From positions 1-5,969 of the forward strand of contig JADGNT010000342.1 in the NCBI GenBank assembly GCA_017883345.1: a DNA stretch of 5,969 bases, in the 5' to 3' direction. The notes beneath the pieces are model-generated. The model was not told the DNA's origin and did no database searches. It worked only from the letters and a program-made list of their open reading frames with translations. The position numbers and the translations under genes were made by a program. Numbering within the stretch: the stretch's first letter is position 1; each line of letters opens with the position of its first letter. This DNA comes from Candidatus Solibacter sp. GTDB taxonomy: Bacteria; Acidobacteriota; Terriglobia; Bryobacterales; Bryobacteraceae. Below, piece after piece: positions 1 to 4,384 of this stretch.

Positions 1-304
1 TTGTATAAGGCAAAGGATACGATTCGTCGAAATCATCGACACCCCAGGACAGCCGACCCTCCGTGTCGCGCCAGGTTCCAAAACTGCCGACATGGAGATC
101 TCCTACTGCCAATACTTTGGGGGCATCACGCAGGCTGGCGCATACGTCCGGCCAGAGTTGAGCCCACCGGTAAAATGTCCCGCGGAAAAAGAGGAATGGG
201 CTGTCTCTCATTTGCTTGTGCTTCAATCGCAGGTGGGCTTCGATGACGGCCGTACAACTGCGCATCCAGTTTTCGTAGCTCTGGGTCGCCTTATGAATAT
301 TCAT
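1..304 (-). CDS. DUF2252 family protein, N-terminal 101 residues (C-terminus beyond window)
   Basis: The first 101 codons of a DUF2252 protein, cut by the left edge; the family usually runs to about 400 residues. Its function is not established. It is thought to have a protein-kinase/aminoglycoside-phosphotransferase-like fold and to be cytoplasmic. Family signatures seen in order are SPFLFFRGTFYRWAQLWPDV (residues 35-54), VLAVGDLHVGSFGTWRD (64-80) and WGVDDFDE (87-94). In the kinase-like reading, GDLH would be the catalytic loop and DDFD the metal-binding motif. The position after GDLHV that is often EN is GS here. The ATG at 304-302 is chosen because the in-frame TGA 33 bases upstream leaves no other usual start codon, and AAAGGG lies about 10 bases before it. 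No signal peptide or membrane segment is visible. A short uncertain reading frame overlaps the start. Family identity is secure, biochemical role is not. Confidence 0.93.
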   Translation of the reverse strand, partial: MNIHKATQSYENWMRSCTAVIEAHLRLKHKQMRDSPFLFFRGTFYRWAQLWPDVCASLRDAPKVLAVGDLHVGSFGTWRDTEGRLSWGVDDFDESYPLPYT

Positions 305-437
305 TTTTCTGCTGCCCTTTGTGCGTCCGTCGAATCATCAGCGTCCTGCGCACCTTGCGCCGCAGTCGCGCCGGCAGCAACGTGCGCGGCGGGGGACTGT
401 GTTTGTTTAGACTTTTCGCTCTTACGGGGAATCCGTT
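291..437 (-). CDS. possible small reading frame(s) overlapping the DUF2252 start; uncertain
   Basis: Two overlapping short frames lie immediately upstream of the DUF2252 gene. One, open from 437 to 291, encodes a very basic stretch (RLRRKVRRTLMIRRTHKG) with mostly G or C third positions and overruns the DUF2252 start by 14 bases. The other ends with TGA at 303-301 and so shares an ATGA with the DUF2252 ATG, an arrangement typical of translational coupling; it is rich in Ala, Gln and Asp. A third frame just upstream (KGKKLTRRKAAWVRTDSP, stopping at 422) could join either frame through one indel at the CCCC run near 426-429. None has a good ATG start with a ribosome binding site, and I recognise no family. 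It could be one small basic gene with a frame break, a leader peptide, or chance. Confidence 0.25.
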   Translation of the reverse strand, partial: NGFPVRAKSLNKHSPPPRTLLPARLRRKVRRTLMIRRTHKGQQKNEYS

Positions 438-515
438 CTAACCCACGCGGCTTTCCGACGCGTCAGCTTCTTTCCCTTTTGGTTCGACTGCAATCCTGGG
501 GGTCGGATCACCAAG

Positions 516-543
516 CCACAGTATCAGTTTAGTTGAACTGTGG
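516..543. repeat. inverted repeat, 7-bp arms
   Basis: Perfect arms ccacagt (516-522) and actgtgg (537-543) flank a 14-base centre, and three more bases (tca/tga) can pair inside. Neither side has a T-run, so it is not a standard intrinsic terminator. Confidence 0.5.
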
Positions 544-568
544 GCCTGACCGTTGAATCTTGTGGCGG

Positions 569-595
569 CGGCTCCGGGAAGCACACCTGGAGCCG
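569..595. repeat. inverted repeat, 7-bp GC-rich arms
   Basis: Perfect arms cggctcc (569-575) and ggagccg (589-595) with a 13-base loop. The arms are GC-rich enough for a stable RNA hairpin on either strand. There is no adjacent T-run. Confidence 0.5.
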
Positions 596-712
596 TCAGC
601 CATAAGGGTCTCCACAACGCCCTTGCGACCGTTTATGGGTTCCGCTTGCCCCCGTCGCCCACTCGTGGAAGCGCCAGCGAGCGGTGCCTGGCCGGTGATT
701 ACCCGCCGAAAG

Positions 713-726
713 TCGCCAAATGGCGA
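713..726. repeat. tight palindrome tcgcca-aa-tggcga
   Basis: Perfect 6-bp arms separated by two bases. The spacing is too tight for a free RNA hairpin loop without opening a pair, so an operator-like DNA palindrome or chance are both possible. No regulator gene adjoins it. Confidence 0.35.
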
Positions 727-866
727 GCGATCCGCCCGTGCACCGTTCTGGTCTCCAGAGGTCCGAATACGCCCCTTCGGCGTGAGGGGAGATCTGGTCC
801 GACGCGGCGCGAAGCCGCCTGGGTGCGCGCCGAAGTTGCAGGGGTCGTTTGCGCAACTGCCCACTC

Positions 867-2750
867 CTATGGGCGGGCGTCTTGATCTGTCAGATACCAG
901 GGGATGTTGATCACCATAATCCGCCTGTCGCCCTGGAATAGGAGCAGGGCTTTTAGCGCGGCGGAGCGATGGTTATGCAGCAGATTCAAATACCAACGGA
1001 ACTCCACCAACTCCGGAGTAAGTACCGCGATCTGCCGTCCGGGATTGTTCTTTTCAAGATCGAGCGCGTAATCCAGAATCGGCCGGATCACGAACCGGTA
1101 GGGAGATTTGAGAATCACCAGACGTGGCCCAGCCAACCCGGCTCTGCGCGCCGGTTCTTCCACTAACTGGGCCCACTGGCTCGCAAGGGTATCGGACTCT
1201 TGGTCGTAGTCCACGTGCAATGCCAGGACGTCGGGAGAAATTGTCATCGCGAAGCGCAATGCTTTCTGCGTGATGCGGCTCCAACGGTCGATGGTGATAA
1301 CAACTATTGGCGGGGTTAGGTCTCGGATGTTTAACGGCGCGCCATTATCGGTCTCTCCAGCCACGTAATCGAAGTGGCGCTTTACCAGCCGCATCATGAG
1401 AATGAGCCCGGGAATCAAGAGCAGCGTAATCCAGGCGCCTTCGGTGAACTTGGCGATCAGTACGATGATCACCGTGAGTCCGGTCGCGAGCGCTCCCAAT
1501 CCGTTCACGAACATGCTTTTGGACGAGCCAGGCCCTCGCACGCGCTTCCAATGCATCACCATGCCGGCCTGGGAGAGTGTGAAGGCCATGAATGCGCCCA
1601 CGGCATAGAGTGGAATGAGACGGTCGGTAACCCCGCCGAATACGATGAGTAGCGTGCCTGCCAACAGGGCCAGAGCGTATACCCCTTGGGTATAAACCAG
1701 TCGGCGCCCGCGGATCGCCAAGCCATGCGGCAGGAAGCCGTTCTGCGCGATGGCCCGGGCAAGTCTGGGAAAATCGGCGAAGGCCGTGTTAGCCGACAGA
1801 GCCAAAACTACCAGGATCGATCCAATGCTCACTCCGTAGAAGATGCCCTTGCCGGTGATGGCGACAAGCAACTGCGAGAGCACACTTTGATAGCCCGATT
1901 GGCCGGGAGGCGTGGCGGCCACGCCATACGCCCTGCAAAGAAATGCGATGCCGGCCAGCATCACCGTGAGAATTCCGATTACCACGGTAAGGGTGAGGCG
2001 TGCGGTGACGGAAGCTGGTTCCTTGAAAGCCATCACACCATTGCTTACGGCCTCCACCCCTGTCATGGCCGTGCACCCGCTGGCGAATGCCCGGAGCAGC
2101 AGCCAAATGCCCAGGGCTTCGGCGGTCCCCATCAAGTGGGGTGGCGCGATCACGGGGACGGGATGACCGCCGGACGCCAACGTTTTGATGACGCCCAGCG
2201 CGATCATGGCCAGCAGGCAGAAGATGAACAGATATGTTGGGACACGGAAAATGGCGCCGGCTTCGCTGACGCCCCGGAGATTCACCAGCGTTACCACAAT
2301 AAGAATTGCCAGGCACAGAGCTAGCGTATGCTTCTCCAGCGAGGGCATGGCGGAAATCAGGGCACCCACGCCAGCCGAAATGCCCACCGCTGCTGTCAGG
2401 ACGTAATCCACCATCAGCGAGGCTGCGGCCAACAATCCGGGCCACACGCCAAGGTTTTCACTGGCGACCGTGTACGATCCGCCACCCTGCGGATACGCCA
2501 TGATGGTCTGGCGGTAGGAGAAGTATACGATGGCGAGGAGGAAGATGATACTGATACTGATGGGGACTATGTAAGCCACCCCGGCCATTCCCAGAGGAAT
2601 CAAGAGCGTCAGTGCAGCTTCCGGCCCATAGGCGGCGGAGCTGAGCGCATCCAGGCCGAAAATGGGAATCCCTTTGGCGGGTCCTATTCGTTCAGCCTTC
2701 TCTTCCTCGGTCGCAAGCGGTCGGCCCAGCAGCAGATCGATAAGATCCAT
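867..2750 (-). CDS. KimA-like APC-superfamily permease, probable potassium importer
   Basis: A 627-residue inner-membrane transporter of the APC superfamily, closest in layout to KimA (YdaO) of Bacillus subtilis (about 607 residues), a high-affinity K+/H+ symporter. Residues 25-460 hold about 12 hydrophobic segments; 480-627 form a soluble, USP-like cytoplasmic domain with few charged gaps. The residues I recall as KimA cation-site positions are present: LDALSSAAYG (Asp34, Tyr41), VDYVLT (Asp115, Tyr116, Thr119), MTGVEAVSNG (Thr230, Glu233) and LYAVGAF (Tyr382). The frame is open 80 codons further upstream to a possible start at 2990, but that extension is Pro/Arg-rich, unlike the family. The ATG at 2750 has GGGGGAG nine bases before it and begins MDLIDLLLGRP as expected. 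It stands alone after a structured leader and stops with TAG. In Firmicutes KimA is controlled by c-di-AMP; nothing here shows that. Substrate is inferred and an amino-acid permease is the alternative. Confidence 0.9.
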   Translation of the reverse strand: MDLIDLLLGRPLATEEEKAERIGPAKGIPIFGLDALSSAAYGPEAALTLLIPLGMAGVAYIVPISISIIFLLAIVYFSYRQTIMAYPQGGGSYTVASENLGVWPGLLAAASLMVDYVLTAAVGISAGVGALISAMPSLEKHTLALCLAILIVVTLVNLRGVSEAGAIFRVPTYLFIFCLLAMIALGVIKTLASGGHPVPVIAPPHLMGTAEALGIWLLLRAFASGCTAMTGVEAVSNGVMAFKEPASVTARLTLTVVIGILTVMLAGIAFLCRAYGVAATPPGQSGYQSVLSQLLVAITGKGIFYGVSIGSILVVLALSANTAFADFPRLARAIAQNGFLPHGLAIRGRRLVYTQGVYALALLAGTLLIVFGGVTDRLIPLYAVGAFMAFTLSQAGMVMHWKRVRGPGSSKSMFVNGLGALATGLTVIIVLIAKFTEGAWITLLLIPGLILMMRLVKRHFDYVAGETDNGAPLNIRDLTPPIVVITIDRWSRITQKALRFAMTISPDVLALHVDYDQESDTLASQWAQLVEEPARRAGLAGPRLVILKSPYRFVIRPILDYALDLEKNNPGRQIAVLTPELVEFRWYLNLLHNHRSAALKALLLFQGDRRIMVINIPWYLTDQDARP

Positions 2751-2759
2751 GGGTCTATT

Positions 2760-2766
2760 CTCCCCC
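2760..2766 (-). promoter_or_regulatory. ribosome binding site deciding the permease start
   Basis: GGGGGAG on the minus strand ends nine bases before the ATG at 2750. This supports starting the permease here and not at the in-frame upstream codon at 2990, which has no comparable site. Confidence 0.65.
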
Positions 2767-2800
2767 AAGCCTGCGTACAACGATGGCGTCAAACTGGTAC

Positions 2801-2818
2801 CCAATCGGAGTTGATTGG
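2801..2818. repeat. inverted repeat ccaatc-n6-gattgg in the permease leader
   Basis: Perfect 6-bp arms with a 6-base loop, about 50 bases upstream of the permease ATG. It could be a small leader hairpin or an operator. Confidence 0.4.
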
Positions 2819-2877
2819 CTGGGAACGCACGACGGCGATGGGCTGGTGGCGAGCTTGATATACGGACTGAGAGGGAC

Positions 2878-2914
2878 CGGTCGGCGGGCATTGGATCGGC
2901 GTTCCATCCGACCG
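2878..2914. repeat. inverted repeat cggtcgg/ccgaccg in the permease leader
   Basis: Perfect 7-bp arms enclose 23 bases, which contain a further short ggat/atcc pairing that overlaps the right arm and so gives an alternative fold. It lies roughly 130-165 bases upstream of the permease ATG. Confidence 0.4.
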
Positions 2915-3021
2915 CGTCGTAGGCATGTCGGACTGTGGCGGGCGGCGGCCCCGAATAGATATGCCAGCGATAGAAACTCGCTTGTCGCAAAGGGGCGGCC
3001 TCTAGCCCCGGCGCTTACTGA

Positions 3022-3370
3022 TCACCTGGCATCGTCTGGCTCGATGCCAATCCGATGGTTGACCGCGCAGCGCAGCTTCTGCTTGCATCCAAGGTAACGC
3101 CCTGTGGTCTGGGTAACGCCCTGTGACACGTGTTCTGGCATCCTTCCATTCATCGACCGCCACCTTGACCCAACCGGGGATTGGAACCGTATGGATGTGA
3201 CCGGCTTTGCCCAATAGGTCGGCGATGACCCAGTGCTCCTCACGCATTTGGATGGAATCCACGCGCAGCGCAAGCAATTCGCCGCGGCGCAATCCACACC
3301 CGATGTAGCCTGCGGCTCGAATAATCAGGTCAGGAGAGCCGCGTTCGCCAAACCAGATTGTTGCGCCCAC
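3022..3370 (-). pseudogene. tyrosine recombinase (phage-type integrase) remnant
   Basis: A piece of a tyrosine recombinase catalytic domain. In the first frame, IGCGLRRGELLALRVDSI (first catalytic Arg at 3289-3287) is followed by VIADLLGKAGHIHTVPIP (catalytic Lys near 3208) and WVKVAVDEWKDA. The sequence then jumps directly to the C-terminal end of the family in another frame: EHVS, then QTTGRYLGCKQKLRCAV and HRIGIEP, with the nucleophile Tyr at 3096-3094 and a stop at 3024-3022. About 80-100 residues that should lie between, including the HxxR box, are absent. The N-terminal SAM-like and core-binding domains are missing too; recognisable homology begins near 3342. A 14-base direct repeat sits at the break. 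It cannot encode an active enzyme. It directly follows the broken structural gene, in the same frame as that gene's stop. The family is clear, and the subfamily is one I associate with Acidobacteria. Confidence 0.88.
3093..3125. repeat. short tandem duplication inside the recombinase remnant
   Basis: GGTAACGCCCTGTG occurs at 3093-3106 and again at 3112-3125, a period of 19. Because 19 is not a multiple of three, the duplication shifts the frame. Removing one unit joins the upstream frame (DEWKDARTRVTGRY) to the downstream C-terminal frame (LGCKQKL). Confidence 0.85.
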
Positions 3371-3382
3371 GCCGACATGGGG

Positions 3383-3912
3383 TTACGTCGCGGCGGTGGT
3401 GTAGAGCACCCACACTTCGATGACGCCCGCGGTCAGCGGACCAGTGGCGACCGTGACGTTGATCTTGCCGGCTGCCGTCATCTTGAACGCGGTGGCCACG
3501 CACGTCGGCACGATCACCGCATCCGCACTGAGCGACGCCTTGGCGGTGGCGGTCAGAATCGAGGCGGCGCCGGAACCGGCCGCGGTCCCGATCGACACCG
3601 TGGCACTTCCAGCGGCGGCGACAGCCTTGGTGGAGTTCACCCCGTCGCCGCTCACAACCGCGTAATCCGGGATAGTGTCGCTGACGCCACCTTGAGGCCG
3701 TGCGCCTGCCCCGAGGAGCCAGGCACGCCAAACAGGTTGACCCGCACTGTGGCGACGCTGACCGCGCTGAAGAGCGAAGACCTCGAGGGCACGGCGAAGA
3801 TGAAGGTTGCGGCGCAGATCAGAGGACTCAGGCGTCAGGACCAGGCTTTGGAGCAACTGGTTGTACGTCTCTCGCTTGAAGGCGGCGTCAGTTCCATCAG
3901 TTGGTCCGTCAC
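3383..3912 (-). pseudogene. broken phage-structural-type gene with two frame changes
   Basis: The C-terminal half (about 3690-3383) reads SDTIPDYAVVSGDGVNST and then Ala/Thr/Val-rich beta-type sequence ending VIEVWVLYTTAAT, with almost all third positions G or C. It resembles small phage structural or decoration proteins, but I cannot name the family. The preceding segment (about 3825-3685) shows that codon signature in a different frame (LFSAVSVATVRVNLFGVPG, then SSGQAHGLKVAS), and that frame hits a TGA at 3654-3652. Further upstream (about 3895-3830) the signal is back in the first frame (AAFKRETYNQLLQSLVLTPE). A frame from a GTG at 3912 begins TDQLMELTP. So one ancestral gene with at least two indels is likely. 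The uninterrupted frame from TTG at 3919 to 3383 is open, but its middle is miscoded. No ribosome binding site is seen. The alternatives are two fused gene ends or sequencing errors. Confidence 0.6.
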
Positions 3913-3985
3913 GGCGCAAGTATTGGAGTAATCGAGCGCTGGGTTGCCCTCAGTTTACGGCCATGTTGAACGCGGTGACGTTTCT

Positions 3986-4008
3986 GTTGAGGTTCTGTCC
4001 ACCTCAAC
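3986..4008 (-). terminator. 8-bp hairpin just after the 118-residue gene
   Basis: gttgaggt (3986-3993) and acctcaac (4001-4008) form a perfect 8-bp stem with a 7-base loop, beginning one base after the stop of the upstream gene. An outer gacgtt/aacgtc match offers further pairing across a small bulge. There is no T-run after it on the minus strand, so it could be a transcript-end or stabilising hairpin, not a standard intrinsic terminator. Confidence 0.4.
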
Positions 4009-4009
4009 G

Positions 4010-4366
4010 TCAAACCTTTTCCTGAGGTGTCGCGCAGAAGAGCGCCTCCACCAAGGGCTCCAGCCAGCAGCGATCCGCAGCCGCATTGTAGGCATCCCAC
4101 GTCTCGATTACGCCCTTGATCCGCGCGACCTCGGAGTCCGTGAACTCAAAGTCCTTGGCAGGGACCGATAGCGCGGGGTTCCATACCACACGCTCCTGGC
4201 CAGCGACCCTCTCGCGCTTTAGGTCGAGCCCTTTTCCCTCGTCAGCGTCAAGTGCGATCTTGTCCTGCACCGCCCAGATCGCGCGAATAGACCCCACGTC
4301 GGCCCGCTGCGCGCCCAGCAAGGCGTGCAGGTTCAGACGCTGGGTGTGACCCAGTGTCAATGTCAT
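4010..4366 (-). CDS. small phage-associated protein of unknown function (118 residues)
   Basis: A complete 118-residue gene, 18 bases downstream of the tail-fibre-like stop and almost certainly in the same transcript. The ATG at 4366 has AAAGGA seven bases before it. The protein is mixed-charge and looks mainly helical. A helical start (RLNLHALLGAQRADVGSIRA, residues 10-29) leads to VQDKIALD (33-40), a charged middle, ERVVWNPAL (58-66), then FEFTDSEVARIKGVIETW (73-90) and a short C-terminal helix. There is no signal peptide, membrane segment or nucleotide-binding motif. I recognise no named family. The layout (N-terminal helix, central V-WN strand, acidic turn, C-terminal helices) recalls small proteins of unknown function that often sit near phage tail or baseplate genes. 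A tail-fibre chaperone or regulator is a guess from position only. It is the one phage-derived gene here that looks fully intact. Confidence 0.82.
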   Translation of the reverse strand: MTLTLGHTQRLNLHALLGAQRADVGSIRAIWAVQDKIALDADEGKGLDLKRERVAGQERVVWNPALSVPAKDFEFTDSEVARIKGVIETWDAYNAAADRCWLEPLVEALFCATPQEKV

Positions 4367-4373
4367 CGGTTTG

Positions 4374-4379
4374 TCCTTT
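4374..4379 (-). promoter_or_regulatory. ribosome binding site of the 118-residue gene
   Basis: AAAGGA on the minus strand, seven bases before the ATG at 4366, lies in the 18-base gap after the tail-fibre stop. Confidence 0.75.
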
Positions 4380-4384
4380 CGGGA

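Larger units (their letters stand above)
438..866. other. non-coding region between the permease and the DUF2252 gene
   Basis: No gene is supported here. Long open frames exist on both strands between about 529 and 910, but the two minus frames I tallied by hand show near-equal third-position G+C (about two thirds each). None has a recognisable domain or a start with a ribosome binding site. The stretch contains several perfect inverted repeats (516-543, 569-595, 713-726) and GC-rich hairpins such as gcggc/gccgc around 809-823. It may hold the end of the permease transcript, the promoter and leader of the DUF2252 gene, or a structured RNA. No sigma-70-type promoter, tRNA or intrinsic terminator with a T-run could be placed. 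Confidence 0.55.
2751..3001 (-). other. 5' leader of the KimA-like permease, with inverted repeats
   Basis: About 250 bases between the decayed recombinase and the permease start. The minus strand is open throughout in the permease frame, but the translation is low-complexity and unlike KimA N-termini, so I treat it as untranslated leader. It contains cggtcgg/ccgaccg arms at 2878-2884 and 2908-2914, ccaatc/gattgg at 2801-2806 and 2813-2818, and ggggc/gcccc at 2992-2996 and 3005-3009. The last is followed on the minus strand by only TTT, so it is at best a weak terminator for the upstream remnant. No clear -35/-10 pair stands out. I looked for the ydaO-type c-di-AMP riboswitch core (GGGGGACCCAA-like segment) and did not find it. 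Confidence 0.5.

Noticed and set aside
481..510. ggttcga as a tRNA T-arm
   Set aside because: There is no matching acceptor stem, anticodon arm or D-arm around it on either strand.
92..532. Plus-strand open frame of 146 codons
   Set aside because: Its first half is antisense to the clear DUF2252 coding sequence, and the rest shows no family resemblance.
859..874. Inverted repeat gccca/tgggc overlapping the permease stop as an intrinsic terminator
   Set aside because: The stem is only 5 bp, spans the stop codon and is not followed by a T-run.
529..910. Open frames of 86-116 codons on both strands in the permease-DUF2252 gap
   Set aside because: The two minus frames tallied have near-equal third-position G+C, there are no usable ribosome binding sites and no recognisable domain; this is typical chance openness in GC-rich DNA.
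1686..2324. Plus-strand open frame of 212 codons inside the permease
   Set aside because: It is antisense to conserved transmembrane segments of the permease and has no features of its own.
2751..2990. 80-residue N-terminal extension of the permease
   Set aside because: The extension is Pro/Arg-rich and unlike KimA-type N-termini, and the ATG at 2750 has a strong ribosome binding site and the expected first residues.
2751..3001. ydaO-type c-di-AMP riboswitch ahead of the KimA-like gene
   Set aside because: The conserved core segments known from Bacillus are not recognisable; only unrelated inverted repeats are present.
3680..3700. Programmed ribosomal frameshift in the structural gene
   Set aside because: No slippery heptamer is present at the switch and a second opposite switch lies upstream, so mutation is the simpler explanation.
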